DNA from: Guptibacillus algicola
GTDB taxonomy: Bacteria; Bacillota; Bacilli; Bacillales; Guptibacillaceae
DNA: 64,000 nt
Assembly: GCF_020171805.1 (NCBI RefSeq)
Contig: NZ_JAIVAF010000007.1
Span: 1 to 64,000 of the forward strand
Direction: 5' to 3'
Both the position numbers and the translations under genes were made by a program. This document shows positions 32,082 to 40,973 of this stretch, piece after piece (position 1 is the first letter of the stretch; each line of letters starts with the position of its first letter). Below the pieces are notes generated by a model. It was not told the origin of the DNA. It made no database searches and saw only the letters and a program-made list of their open reading frames with translations.

Positions 32082-33515
32082 ATGAATTTTGAAACAATTA
32101 TTGGACTTGAAGTTCACTCGGAACTAAAGACAAACACGAAGATATTCTGTAACTGTTCAACGAATTTCGGTGCGCCTCCTAACACGAATGTGTGCCCGAT
32201 TTGTCTAGGACACCCTGGTGTACTACCAGTTATGAATGAACAGGCTGTTGATTTTGCAATGCGAGCTGCTATGGCACTTAACTGTGAGATTGCAGAAGAC
32301 ACGAAGTTTGATCGTAAAAACTATTTCTACCCAGATAACCCTAAGGCATACCAGATTTCTCAGTATGATAAGCCGATTGGTGAAAACGGGTGGATCGATA
32401 TTGAAGTGAACGGCAAAACAAAGAGAATTGGTATTACTCGTCTTCACCTTGAGGAAGATGCAGGTAAACTGACTCATGTGGATGGCGAAAATCATTCACT
32501 CGTTGACTTTAACCGTCAAGGTACACCTCTTGTTGAGATTGTATCTGAGCCGGATATTCGTACGCCTGAAGAAGCATACGCTTATCTTGAGAAGTTAAAA
32601 GCGATTCTTCAATATACAGAAGTATCTGATTGTAAAATGGAAGAAGGCTCTCTTCGTTGTGATGCGAACTTGTCACTTCGTCCATATGGACAAGAAGAGT
32701 TCGGAACGAAGACAGAGCTTAAGAACTTGAACTCGTTCGCGAACGTTCACAAAGGTCTTCAGTACGAAGAAATACGCCAAGAAAAAGAGCTTCTTGCTGG
32801 GAATGTAATCGGCCAAGAAACTCGTCGTTACGATGAAGCTGGGAAGAAAACGATTCTTATGCGTGTGAAGGAAGGGTCTGACGATTACCGTTACTTCCCT
32901 GAACCAGACCTTGTTCGTCTTTCGATCGACCAAGCCTGGATGGACCGCGTCCGTAATGACATCCCAGAACTTCCAGATGCACGACGTGAACGCTATGTGA
33001 ACAAGTATGATCTTCCTGAATACGATGCGAATGTTCTTACGCAATCTAAGAAGATGTCCGATTTCTTTGAAGTAGCAATCGAACAAGGAGCAGATCCTAA
33101 GCAGGCTTCGAACTGGCTGATGGGTGAAGTTTCTGCATACTTGAATGCGAACTATAAAGAAATTGATGAAGTAGCTCTAACACCTGAAGGTCTTGGCAAG
33201 CTTATTGCATTAATCGATGAAGGCACCATATCATCTAAAATTGCTAAAAAAGTATTTAAAGACCTTATCGAAAAAGGTGGCGACCCTGAACAAATCGTTA
33301 AGGATAAAGGACTTGTACAAATTTCTGACGAAGGTGAGCTTCGTAAAATTGTTACAGGTATTCTTGATGAAAACGAGCAGTCTATTGAAGATTATAAGAA
33401 TGGTAAAGACCGCGCCCTTGGATTCCTTGTAGGTCAGGTTATGAAAGCGACTAAAGGTAAAGCCAATCCTCCAATGGTTAACAAGCTAATTGTTGAGGAA
33501 ATGGATAAGCGATAG
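32082..33515 (+). CDS. gatB: Aspartyl/glutamyl-tRNA amidotransferase subunit GatB
   Basis: GatB activates the tRNA-bound glutamate by ATP-dependent phosphorylation and uses ammonia channelled from GatA. The 477-residue product starts [15 protein letters not shown] and contains the zinc-site cysteines (FCNCS...CPICLG), [10 protein letters not shown], and a C-terminal YqeY-like tRNA-binding tail. ATG 32082 with AAGGGGGG upstream is preferred; an earlier in-frame ATG at 32016 lies inside gatA. Confidence 0.97.
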   Translation: MNFETIIGLEVHSELKTNTKIFCNCSTNFGAPPNTNVCPICLGHPGVLPVMNEQAVDFAMRAAMALNCEIAEDTKFDRKNYFYPDNPKAYQISQYDKPIGENGWIDIEVNGKTKRIGITRLHLEEDAGKLTHVDGENHSLVDFNRQGTPLVEIVSEPDIRTPEEAYAYLEKLKAILQYTEVSDCKMEEGSLRCDANLSLRPYGQEEFGTKTELKNLNSFANVHKGLQYEEIRQEKELLAGNVIGQETRRYDEAGKKTILMRVKEGSDDYRYFPEPDLVRLSIDQAWMDRVRNDIPELPDARRERYVNKYDLPEYDANVLTQSKKMSDFFEVAIEQGADPKQASNWLMGEVSAYLNANYKEIDEVALTPEGLGKLIALIDEGTISSKIAKKVFKDLIEKGGDPEQIVKDKGLVQISDEGELRKIVTGILDENEQSIEDYKNGKDRALGFLVGQVMKATKGKANPPMVNKLIVEEMDKR

Positions 33516-33526
33516 TAAGGTATGAA

Positions 33527-33555
33527 AGCCCTCCGAAAATGGAGGGCTTTTTTAA
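33527..33555 (+). terminator. Intrinsic terminator after gatB
   Basis: Stem AGCCCTCC/GGAGGGCT (33527-33534 with 33541-33548) with six-base loop GAAAAT and a T tract follows the gatB stop by 11 bases. The 33556-33811 gap that follows shows no supported gene; yerO and swrC, which lie here in B. subtilis, are absent. Confidence 0.92.
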
Positions 33556-33811
33556 TGGCTGAATTAGGAGCAGTATGCGTGTGCTACTTGAATTGCTTTT
33601 TTAGGATGAAACGAATATAATCATATCTGAGGTTATTCGGCTTGAAACGGTCACGGTGATGTGGGCGTTTTTTGTTTGTTAAACATATATTATTAGGAGT
33701 AACGTTTGAATTTGTCGAGCGTTTAAGTCTTTTCAAACATAAGAAAACAGACTACTATTGGTTTATAATGGTAAGTATAGAATAGAGATACAGAAGATAG
33801 GATGATGAAGG

Positions 33812-34771
33812 ATGAAACGTGCTAGACTGATCTACAATCCCACGTCCGGAAGAGAACAGGTGAAACGTTCGTTACCATATATACTGGAACGTCTTGAAAT
33901 AAACGGATATGAAACATCTGCACATGCGACTACTTGTGAAGGAGACGCGATTGAAGCGGCTCGTATCGCAGTTGAGAGAAGGTTTGACCTTGTGATCGCG
34001 GCTGGCGGAGATGGAACGATATATGAAGTGATTAATGGAATAGCTGAGCAGCCGTACAGACCGAAGCTTGGTATTATTCCTGTTGGAACGACAAATGACT
34101 TTGCTCGTGCCATCGGTGTGCCGAGAACGGTAGAGGGCGCTATGGATGTTCTTTGTGAAGGACTTGAGATGCCGATCGATGTAGGTCGCGTTAACGAACA
34201 CTATTTCATAAATATCGCTGGTGGCGGACGTTTGACGGAATTAACATATGAAGTCCCTAGTAAGCTGAAAACGATGCTTGGTCAGCTTGCTTATTATATG
34301 AAGGGAATCGAGATGCTTCCTTCTATCCGTCCAACAAAGACACGAATTGAATATGACGGGAAATTATTCGAAGATGAAATCATGCTTTTCCTCGTGTCTA
34401 ACTCAAACTCGATTGGTGGATTTGAGAAGCTTGCACCCCATGCGTCTCTGAATGACGGTCTTTTCGACCTTATGATTTTGAAGAAAACCAATATTGCTGA
34501 GTTTATTCGAATTGCGAGCAGTGCCCTAAGAGGGGATCATATCAATGACCCTAACGTGGTTTATAAAAAAGCGAGTAAAATTAAAGTGGAAGCCGTCGAT
34601 AAAATGCAGCTTAATCTTGATGGCGAATATGGAGGTCCTCTCCCTGCAGAGTTTACAAACCTCTATCGTCACATCACGATGATCGTCCCATCAAAAACGA
34701 ATAAAAAGCATTCAACAGATGAAGAAGCGATGAAAAACTCCTTACCTGAGGAGGAAAAGTCAGAGAATTAA
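33812..34771 (+). CDS. dgkB: Diacylglycerol kinase DgkB (YerQ)
   Basis: DgkB phosphorylates diacylglycerol to phosphatidic acid, recycling DAG left over from lipoteichoic acid synthesis. The 319-residue protein has the lipid kinase opening RARLIYNPTSGRE, the nucleotide loop AAGGDGTIYEVING, GIIPVGTTNDFAR and a C-terminal LNLDGEYGG motif, matching B. subtilis DgkB. The position before rlmCD is conserved. ATG 33812 lies after GGATGATGAAGG, a modest SD. Confidence 0.94.
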   Translation: MKRARLIYNPTSGREQVKRSLPYILERLEINGYETSAHATTCEGDAIEAARIAVERRFDLVIAAGGDGTIYEVINGIAEQPYRPKLGIIPVGTTNDFARAIGVPRTVEGAMDVLCEGLEMPIDVGRVNEHYFINIAGGGRLTELTYEVPSKLKTMLGQLAYYMKGIEMLPSIRPTKTRIEYDGKLFEDEIMLFLVSNSNSIGGFEKLAPHASLNDGLFDLMILKKTNIAEFIRIASSALRGDHINDPNVVYKKASKIKVEAVDKMQLNLDGEYGGPLPAEFTNLYRHITMIVPSKTNKKHSTDEEAMKNSLPEEEKSEN

Positions 34772-34786
34772 TCTCTGGCTTTTTTA
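34758..34786 (+). terminator. Intrinsic terminator after dgkB
   Basis: Stem AGTCAGAGA/TCTCTGGCT (34758-34766 with 34772-34780, one U-G and T tract TTTTT) begins inside the last codons of dgkB, so the terminator overlaps the stop codon. Confidence 0.88.
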
Positions 34787-34883
34787 CTTGGTATAAATTG
34801 TTCAGGGACGCACTAATTTCTATATCGATTCACACTGTGGTACAATTTTTGTACATGACATTGAACGGAAAAGGACTGAAAAT

Positions 34884-36254
34884 ATGAGTATCCAAGAAAC
34901 GCCCGTAACAAAGAACGACATAGTTGAAGTTGAATTTAAAGATCTCTCTCATGATGGTGCCGGTGTCGCTAAAGTTGAGGGGTATACGCTCTTTGTTCCT
35001 TATGGAATTCCGGGCGAAACAGCGAGAGTGAAAGTAGTCAAAACGAAGAAGGGCTACGGATTTGGTAAAATCATCGACGTATTGGAAGAAAGTGAAGAAC
35101 GAAACACGCCGCCATGTCCGATTTTCTATAAGTGTGGTGGTTGTCAGACGCAACACATCACGTATGATAGTCAGCTAAAGTTTAAACAAAAACAAGTGAA
35201 AGACGTCATGGAGCGAATTGGGAAAATCGATGTTCCGATTCATGAGGTTCTTGGTATGGAAGACCCATGGCGTTATCGAAATAAAGCACAAGTTCCTGTT
35301 GGTGAAGAGGGTGGAAAGATCGTTGCCGGTTTTTACCAGCAGCGTAGTCACAAAATCATCGATATGGATCAATGTCTCATACAAGAGCAAGAAAATGATC
35401 GTGTGCTAGAAGTTGTTAAGGGTATTGCTGAAAAGTACGGAATCCGTGCCTATGATGAGCGTTCTCACCGTGGTACGTTACGACATGTTGTTGCTAAGTA
35501 TGGTAAACAAACGAAGGACGTTATGGTCGTTCTTGTCACAAAGCAGAAAGATTTACCGAACAGAAAGAACATCATCCGTGATATAACGAAACAAGTACCA
35601 GGAGTGAAGTCGATCGTACAAAACATTAACCCGAAGCGTACGAACGTCATTTTTGGTGACGAAACGCGCGTGCTCTGGGGGAATGACTATATTTACGATA
35701 CGATCGGTGATATCAAATTCGCTATATCTGCACGCTCATTTTATCAGGTGAACCCGGATCAGACTAAAGTGTTATATGATCAAGCGTTGCATTATGCGGG
35801 ATTAACTGGAGAAGAAACGGTTATCGATGCGTATTGTGGAATTGGAACGATCTCTTTATTCCTAGCACAAAAAGCGAAAAAGGTTTACGGAGTGGAAATC
35901 GTACCTGAAGCCATTGAAGATGCGAAGCGAAACGCCGAACTGAACGGTATTTCGAACGCAGAATTTGAAGTAGGAGAAGCGGAAACTATCATTCCAATGT
36001 GGAAAAAGCAAGGCATCGAGCCTGATGTCTTCGTCGTTGATCCTCCTCGTAAAGGCTGTGATGAGTCTCTATTAGAGACGATTCTTGAAATGAAGCCAAA
36101 GAAAGTCGTTTACGTATCGTGTAACCCAGCAACGCTAGCAAGGGATCTTAGAATACTTGAAGATGGCGGGTATGAGACGAAGGAAGTTCAGCCTGTTGAT
36201 ATGTTTCCGCATACGACTCACGTGGAGTGTGTGACCTGGTTAGTTCGAAAATAA
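34884..36254 (+). CDS. rlmCD: 23S rRNA (uracil-C5)-methyltransferase RlmCD
   Basis: The B. subtilis homologue (YefA) methylates both U747 and U1939 of 23S rRNA using SAM. The 456-residue protein has an N-terminal TRAM RNA-binding domain (about 8-65), the 4Fe-4S cysteines ([10 protein letters not shown] and a later Cys), the SAM motif [14 protein letters not shown] and the catalytic [14 protein letters not shown] with nucleophile Cys. [11 protein letters not shown] is the RumA-type motif. The start has a weak SD (GGAAAAGGACTG). Confidence 0.94.
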   Translation: MSIQETPVTKNDIVEVEFKDLSHDGAGVAKVEGYTLFVPYGIPGETARVKVVKTKKGYGFGKIIDVLEESEERNTPPCPIFYKCGGCQTQHITYDSQLKFKQKQVKDVMERIGKIDVPIHEVLGMEDPWRYRNKAQVPVGEEGGKIVAGFYQQRSHKIIDMDQCLIQEQENDRVLEVVKGIAEKYGIRAYDERSHRGTLRHVVAKYGKQTKDVMVVLVTKQKDLPNRKNIIRDITKQVPGVKSIVQNINPKRTNVIFGDETRVLWGNDYIYDTIGDIKFAISARSFYQVNPDQTKVLYDQALHYAGLTGEETVIDAYCGIGTISLFLAQKAKKVYGVEIVPEAIEDAKRNAELNGISNAEFEVGEAETIIPMWKKQGIEPDVFVVDPPRKGCDESLLETILEMKPKKVVYVSCNPATLARDLRILEDGGYETKEVQPVDMFPHTTHVECVTWLVRK

Positions 36255-36304
36255 TAGGATGAAAATGGAATTAGATAGAAAAAAACAGGTGAATTGAAAT
36301 AGAA

Positions 36305-36368
36305 AGAGAATGACTACTTAATTGAGAATTTGTAAGATCTCATAGTAAGAGTCATTCTCTTTTTTTAT
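36305..36368 (+). terminator. Intrinsic terminator after rlmCD
   Basis: Stem AGAGAATGAC/GTCATTCTCT (36305-36314 with 36351-36360) encloses a 36-base partly paired loop and is followed by TTTTTTT. Confidence 0.85.
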
Positions 36369-36443
36369 ATTCTATAACTATTTAACTCTAAATGATGCAT
36401 AATCACTAGAACTTACATAAGGAGAGGTGGGGCGTGTGTGATA

Positions 36444-36789
36444 ATGAGGTTATTAAAGAAACAAGATGGGGGAGTCTTTGTCCTTGTAGCGGCTACATAT
36501 AACGCAATCCATAATTGCGGATGGTGATATCTACATTGACGCGCAAAACATTGTGCTTGATAGCCCTATTATCTATTCAAAGAATGGAAAAATCGAGGTG
36601 AAAAAAGGGAACGTCGTCATCAATGGAACGTTGTATTCACCGAAGAGTGAAATTATTGTTAATAACAGTGGAGCACCTGTGACTGTGAATGGAAGTATCA
36701 TTGCAGACTTTATCAGATTAAATGGACCAGGAATTAGTGTGAATAGTAAAGCTACTTCTACAAATGGAGTAGTACGTTTAGTACAGTAA
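36444..36789 (+). pseudogene. Remnant of a pilin-like (PilX/DUF7305-type) surface protein, internally deleted
   Basis: Two pieces of one protein type lie next to each other in different frames. From 36444, MRLLKKQDGGVFVLVAAT is a type IV pilin/PilX-like N-terminal segment (basic start, hydrophobic stretch) that breaks off and stops at 36525-36527. In another frame, from about 36508 to 36789, a right-handed beta-repeat C-terminal part runs through SIIADGDIYIDAQNIVLDSP and VINGTLYSPKSEIIVNNSG. Such C-termini end longer proteins (several hundred residues) with this kind of start. The middle is missing and the frames do not join, so I call a deleted, non-functional copy. A 78-residue ORF from 36553 is only the tail. 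Confidence 0.65.
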
Positions 36790-36842
36790 GAAATAAAAAA
36801 AAGAAGAGCACCTACATACAAATAGGTGCTCATCATTTATTA

Positions 36843-37904
36843 TTACTTTGCTAATGCATCACGATCTGCAGCCATTGGAGGTTGCTCAAGCCATCCTTTT
36901 TCAATGAGAAGCTTAACTCCATCATCTGAGAAGTTTGCAATTTCCGTCACAAGCCTTCCAATGTCGAGACCAATATCATGTCTGAATGAAGACCCTAAGC
37001 CTAGTGCGTAATTTAATAAACTCCCAGCGTTCGCGAAAGCTACATGAAATAGCATTAATTTTTCTGAGAAAGGTGCAACTTTGGATTCTAATACTTCAGG
37101 GTCCCAGAGCTGTGGAGCTGGTAAGTGATCCTTGTTCAGAAGATCCTGTAGAATCTTAATGTTTTTGTGTGAGAGATCTCTGCCCCGGAGCATATATTTC
37201 TTGATGTCTTCACAGGTCACAGTCTGACTGAATGCCATCATTAGCGATTTCCCCAGTTGATTTGAATCTAAATTTACATACATTGCGGTAATTTCTGTTG
37301 CTGTCATAGGTCGTTGTTTACCAAATAACTTATGTAAGAAATCCTTAGACTCTACAAATTTCACTTCATCGGGAATTGGAATAAATGGTGCCCGAATAAT
37401 AAACCCTTTTGCTAACAAGCAATTCATAGCATCTTGATAGAGTTCGCTAATGTCATCTATACATTCGTCGAAGTATGCCCTTATGTCCTCTCTAAATGAT
37501 ACGGTCAATGCATTTGCAAACTGTATTAAGTTAATTCGCATTGTTTCCTTTAGATAAAAAAGGTAGAACTTATCAGTAAAAATCGCCGGTGCATCGTTTT
37601 TGATGTCATTTTTACCAAAACCAGTCGGGATCGCAAAATTCTCTTTGTTAAAGATATCAGTCAATTTTGTTATGTGTTTTTGAGAAATGTTTTGCGCTTT
37701 CTGCAGTAATTCTTTTATACGCTGGTCGTCTACATTTGTTAAATAGTGTGTATAAACGCAGTCTAAAAGTGTTTCACCGATATAGTTCTTCCATAGCTCG
37801 CCTAGTTCAGTAGAAGTTAAGGTAATATATCTACCGTCTTGAGTATCCAAAATATCACGCTCCTTGCCACCTAGTTTCTCCACTAACATTACGGTTATGC
37901 TCAT
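36843..37904 (-). CDS. DUF3231 family protein with two tandem domains
   Basis: The 353-residue protein consists of two similar all-helical halves of about 165 residues. Each begins with LTSTELGELWKNY or MTATEITAMYVNL and continues with a VTCEDIKKYMLRGRDLSHKNI-like helix. This is the duplicated DUF3231 architecture of Bacillus (ferritin-like helices). Function is unknown; members are common in spore formers. ATG 37904 has no SD. A TTG about 54 bases downstream (near 37850) follows AAGGAG with 9-base spacing and may be the true start, giving 335 residues. It is monocistronic. Confidence 0.8.
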   Translation of the reverse strand: MSITVMLVEKLGGKERDILDTQDGRYITLTSTELGELWKNYIGETLLDCVYTHYLTNVDDQRIKELLQKAQNISQKHITKLTDIFNKENFAIPTGFGKNDIKNDAPAIFTDKFYLFYLKETMRINLIQFANALTVSFREDIRAYFDECIDDISELYQDAMNCLLAKGFIIRAPFIPIPDEVKFVESKDFLHKLFGKQRPMTATEITAMYVNLDSNQLGKSLMMAFSQTVTCEDIKKYMLRGRDLSHKNIKILQDLLNKDHLPAPQLWDPEVLESKVAPFSEKLMLFHVAFANAGSLLNYALGLGSSFRHDIGLDIGRLVTEIANFSDDGVKLLIEKGWLEQPPMAADRDALAK

Positions 37905-37985
37905 TTAATTCACAGTGTGATGCTCATAGATTATTAATGATTCTTGGGAGTTAGCTACCGTATTATTCATGTATGGTAAAAGTAT

Positions 37986-38018
37986 TAAAAGACCGGAATC
38001 CAATAGGATACCGGTCTC
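37986..38018 (-). terminator. Intrinsic terminator after the CHRD gene
   Basis: Read leftward, stem AGACCGG/CCGGTCT (38011-38017 with 37990-37996, extended by imperfect pairs) is followed by TTTTAAT. It lies just past the CHRD gene stop. Confidence 0.75.
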
Positions 38019-38025
38019 AGATCTA

Positions 38026-38457
38026 TTAACAAATTGGTCTTATTTGTCCACGGATTTCACCAGCTAAATTTTGTTCAGTGTGAACGTTGACGTACGTTTT
38101 GCCCTTTTTCATCTTCTTAATAAGATCTTTTACATTTTTTACACCAACATTATTTCTTTCAATATCTTCGTCGGTAATAACTCCTGTTACAGTTCCTTTA
38201 CGTGTGGTGATACCATTTTGATCAGCGAGTGTCGCTAGGTCTGCACCGAAAAGAAATGCAAGAACTGGACCATTTTCGCCTTTTTCTCCAAAATGAATGT
38301 GAGCTTGTACAAAATTTTCGATGTTTTCTACTTCTAAAAAGAACTTAAGCTGAGTTTGTCGTCTATTTGAAATAAACTTTGCAACTCCACGTGCGTTTGA
38401 TCTTACTGGTGGAACTTCATTACGTCCCTTTAGAATTGCGAAAAATCGACTTCTCAT
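38026..38457 (-). CDS. CHRD domain protein
   Basis: The 143-residue protein is one CHRD domain, a beta-rich module first defined in chordin. Typical features are FFAILKGRNEVPPVRSNARGVA at the start, AHIHFGEKGENGPV in the middle and VNVHTEQNLAGEIRGQI at the end, with the conserved histidines (AHIHFG, NVHT). There is no signal peptide, unusual for a family often secreted. In Bacilli CHRD proteins have been linked to surface or spore layers, but no role is proven. SD CAAAGGAGGTG precedes the ATG. Confidence 0.85.
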   Translation of the reverse strand: MRSRFFAILKGRNEVPPVRSNARGVAKFISNRRQTQLKFFLEVENIENFVQAHIHFGEKGENGPVLAFLFGADLATLADQNGITTRKGTVTGVITDEDIERNNVGVKNVKDLIKKMKKGKTYVNVHTEQNLAGEIRGQIRPIC

Positions 38458-38584
38458 CTACTCACCTCCTTTGCAGGATTACAACATTATATTCACTTGA
38501 AGGTAATGTGTATAGGTGAGGGACTAGCACTGGATTAAAAGACGATTTAAGAGAAGAATTAATGTTAAACTAATAGTGGAAAAA

Positions 38585-38622
38585 AGTTACAGAATAGAGC
38601 ACCCCAGGGAGTGCTCTATTCT
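38585..38622 (-). terminator. Intrinsic terminator after the PAP2 gene
   Basis: An inverted repeat AGAATAGAGCAC/GTGCTCTATTCT (38591-38602 with 38611-38622) has, on the minus strand, GTAACTTTTTT after it. It lies about 30 bases beyond the reconstructed PAP2 stop. Confidence 0.7.
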
Positions 38623-38650
38623 GTATAGAGGGATATCCTATTTGTAATGA

Positions 38651-39282
38651 CTATCCAGCGCGACTGCTCAATTTATTTCTGAAAAGCGCATAAGCATACA
38701 TAGCAGCAATTAAAATTGCTCCACCCAAGCAATACCCACCAAGAACGTCAGTGAAATAATGCTCTTGTGTAACCAAACGACTAAAACCGATCACTACTAC
38801 AAAATAAGTGCAGTAAACAGACTCATTTTCTTCACAGTTGAACTCTTTACATACTGAAATAGGAAGTAGATGATCAATCCGTATAGAATGACGCCCATGG
38901 TTACATGTCCGCTAGGAAAGCTAAATCCTTCCGCAACGACACCTTCAACAGTGGGCCGTTCTCTTTCGATGAGCCCCTTAAAATACTTATAAGAATAGTT
39001 ACCGATGACGACAGCGAAGGTTACTGTGATCAAGCCGAGTATATTCTTTTTGAACGCTAACACAATAACAAATAGTACTAATAATGAGATGACGATAGGT
39101 TTAGAAGCAAGGTGGGATATTGTTTCTAGTATTTCCACAGTGGCATTCGGTGATTTCGCAAAAAAGTGAGCTAGAGTTTCATCGAGTGTTGGAGTGTTAT
39201 TCTTTGATACGATAATTGCTAGAATCATTCCGATACTAATTAAGCTAATGAAAAGGATCGGATGTAGAAGTTTTCTTTCCAT
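38651..39282 (-). pseudogene. PAP2-family phosphatase, frameshifted
   Basis: The protein is a membrane type 2 phosphatidic acid phosphatase. It reads from ATG 39282 through the first two active-site motifs KGLIERERPT and SFPSGHV, then hits a stop at 38797. The third motif SRLVTQEHYFTD and the last membrane segment continue in another frame to a TAG at 38651. Restoring one T at the T run near 38800-38804 would give a single frame of about 210 residues (LIFVVVIGFSRLV). Without the third motif, which holds the nucleophile-activating His/Asp, the truncated form would be inactive. Either real decay or a one-base sequence error. Confidence 0.82.
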
Positions 39283-39318
39283 GTGCTCCTCCTAGATGAT
39301 GAAGATCATTTAAAAGTT

Positions 39319-39334
39319 AATCAAACGTTTGTTT
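39319..39334. promoter_or_regulatory. Second copy of the AAACAAACGTTTGTTT palindrome
   Basis: AATCAAACGTTTGTTT differs by one base from the centre of the perfect palindrome at 30196-30213. It lies 37 bases upstream of the PAP2 start (minus strand), where a repressor would sit. Confidence 0.45.
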
Positions 39335-39339
39335 GAAAA

Positions 39340-39373
39340 GGAAGTAGGAAGTAGAACGGATTTTCTACTTCCT
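39340..39373 (-). terminator. Hairpin after the monooxygenase-like gene
   Basis: Stem AGGAAGTAGAA/TTCTACTTCCT (39346-39356 with 39363-39373) lies directly after the reconstructed stop of the minus-strand gene at 39379. On the minus strand it is followed by ACTTCCTTTTC, a weak T tract. Confidence 0.6.
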
Positions 39374-39378
39374 TTATT

Positions 39379-39706
39379 TTATACGTTTATCGGTTTGAAA
39401 TTAGGAAATGGGTGATTCGCTTCTTCAAGTGAAGAAAGGCTGGTCATTTCTGCAACAGTCATAAATTTCTCCCAAAAATCCATGACTACAGGTGATTTGA
39501 TGAGCTTCATCTTTTGCAGCAACAGATTTCCATTCGAAGATTTCTAAAATGGTCCCATCGATTGCTTGTAGGTGAAGTGGCATTCGGTCTTTAATCAAGT
39601 TTTCTCTTTGTAGTGTTGGTAAGTGATCTTTCACTATTTCTAGTAATTCATCTTCTTTACCAGGATGGGGACGATAGAGTGCGATTGCAACAGTTGGTTC
39701 AGACAT
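39379..39706 (-). pseudogene. Small antibiotic-biosynthesis-monooxygenase-like (dimeric alpha-beta barrel) protein, frameshifted
   Basis: The 5' part reads PTVAIALYRPHPGKEDELLEIVKDHL and continues to WKSVAAKDEAHQ, an ABM/dimeric alpha-beta barrel type small protein. After a TTT run at 39496-39498 (AAA on the coding strand) the given frame turns into an unrelated tail stopping at 39425. Removing one base there restores SPVVMDFWEKFMTVAEMTSL to a TAA at 39379, about 108 residues in total. The gene follows the hydrolase after 3 bases and was probably cotranslated. It is either a recent pseudogene or a homopolymer error. Confidence 0.75.
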
Positions 39707-39709
39707 TCG

Positions 39710-40525
39710 TTAGCCTCCCTTAATTGATAAGTATAATAGCTCTACTTCTTCCATGACCATTTCCCAAGCTAAGGTAGTTGTATTTGTCAGCATGAAATGT
39801 TCTGCTTGTGGTAACTCTACTAACTTTACAAAGTCTCCTGCTTCTTGGGCTTCTCTATGATACTGATTACTGATGCCGATCGGTACATGGATATCTAGCG
39901 CCCCATGGATGAGGACTTGATGCACGTCTAAAGGTAGAAGTTCGATAGGGGATGCGTCTTTGTACCGTTCAGGAAATTCCTTTGGAGAACCACCAATCAA
40001 ATCAGCTGTTGGATTGTTAGGCTCGAGTGATAAGGTCTCATCTCGGTATTCATGTACATCATGCATCATCTCAAGGTCTGTTACACCTGCAAGACTGATA
40101 ACACCTCCGATTGGAAGAGGATGTACTGAGGTATGCAGTGGACTCTCTTTAGTAAATTTATGTCTAGCTGCTAACCATGTCGCAAGATGACCTCCTGCAG
40201 AGTGCCCAATGGTAATTACATTGCTCAAATCAAGTGCATGTCCTTCCCTTAACGTATAAAGATGGTCACACGCTCTAGCAACGTCCGTTAATGTGTCTGG
40301 CCAGGCTTTACCTCGTTCTGACACCCTCCGATATTCAATGTTCCATGTTGCGATACCATTTGCAGTCAATGCTTCAGCAACGCCGGTCATTAGATCAAGC
40401 TTGAAAGGCTCTCTCCAAAACCCACCGTGAATCACAATCGCAACCGGGTGGGGGCCATCACCTTTGGGGATGCGCAGTTCTCCAAACTGATCTTCATCGT
40501 TTCCATAAAAAAATTTTTCCATCAT
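39710..40525 (-). CDS. Alpha/beta hydrolase (BD-FAE/kynurenine formamidase-like)
   Basis: The 271-residue cytosolic protein has the alpha/beta hydrolase fold with an oxyanion HGGFW motif near residue 33, the nucleophile elbow GHSAGGH, a late acid in HGALDIHVP and catalytic His in QAEHFML. HGGxW plus GHSAGGH is shared by esterases of the BD-FAE group and bacterial kynurenine formamidase; no kyn genes are nearby, so the substrate is open. It heads a two-gene unit with the frameshifted monooxygenase-like gene. Confidence 0.82.
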   Translation of the reverse strand: MMEKFFYGNDEDQFGELRIPKGDGPHPVAIVIHGGFWREPFKLDLMTGVAEALTANGIATWNIEYRRVSERGKAWPDTLTDVARACDHLYTLREGHALDLSNVITIGHSAGGHLATWLAARHKFTKESPLHTSVHPLPIGGVISLAGVTDLEMMHDVHEYRDETLSLEPNNPTADLIGGSPKEFPERYKDASPIELLPLDVHQVLIHGALDIHVPIGISNQYHREAQEAGDFVKLVELPQAEHFMLTNTTTLAWEMVMEEVELLYLSIKGG

Positions 40526-40598
40526 GTCACCTCGTTATGAAAGTCGTACTCCTTTCATTATCTCATATCGACACGTAGGAACAATCTATTCCAATATA

Positions 40599-40638
40599 AA
40601 AACTCCCCAACCGTATGAGACGACCGAAGGAGTTTTGA
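40599..40638 (-). terminator. Intrinsic terminator after the GerPF-like gene
   Basis: Read leftward, AAAACTCC (40631-40638 complement) pairs with GGAGTTTT (40599-40606 complement), with an internal CGGTCGTCTCATACGG hairpin, followed by TTATATT. It lies 25 bases past the gene stop. Confidence 0.7.
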
Positions 40639-40663
40639 TAAAAGTTTATAAAGTATAATGAGG

Positions 40664-40843
40664 CTATTTACATTTAATTGTGATACTAATAAAGTTGTTC
40701 ACAATCATAAATGCACCCGTGTTACCGCCACCTGATCCTGATACTGTTTTACTAGCTGAGATAGGAGAAATCGTATGGGCGCATTGGACAACGGTACCAC
40801 TGTTGTTCTTGATAATAACTGGTCCTTTAATTATACATGGCAT
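40664..40843 (-). CDS. GerPA/GerPF-like spore germination protein (59 residues)
   Basis: On the minus strand, ATG 40843 with GGGAG upstream opens a 59-residue frame. The product shows the GerPA/GerPF pattern: a start MPCIIKGPVIIKNN, then ISPISASKTVSGSGGGNTGA and FMIVNNFISITIK. GerP proteins are small spore coat components needed for germinants to cross the coat. The gene is isolated, not in a gerPABCDEF operon, and is shorter than GerPF (about 70-75 residues) because the usual C-terminal NDPD-VVDQ segment is missing. A plus-strand ORF across it is a shadow. Confidence 0.75.
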   Translation of the reverse strand: MPCIIKGPVIIKNNSGTVVQCAHTISPISASKTVSGSGGGNTGAFMIVNNFISITIKCK

Positions 40844-40973
40844 AGTCTCACACTCCCGGTTTATCTATGATAGTATATGGACAAACCGTTAAAGTGCTTG
40901 GACATGAGGCCTATCATGATAGCCTAAATTCCAATATTCATAACATAAATACACGAAAGAAAGGATGAGCATC

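Noticed and set aside
33556-33811. Possible small gene in the gatB-dgkB gap
   Set aside because: Only very short frames (for example 8 codons) follow weak SD-like strings; nothing supports a gene.
36553-36789. A 78-residue independent gene with a beta-repeat sequence
   Set aside because: No SD is present and the same frame continues upstream without a start; the sequence looks like the C-terminus of a longer surface protein.
40680-40892. A 70-codon plus-strand ORF with hydrophobic content
   Set aside because: It is antisense to the GerPF-like gene, which has the family core motif, an SD and a terminator; the plus-strand frame lacks an SD.
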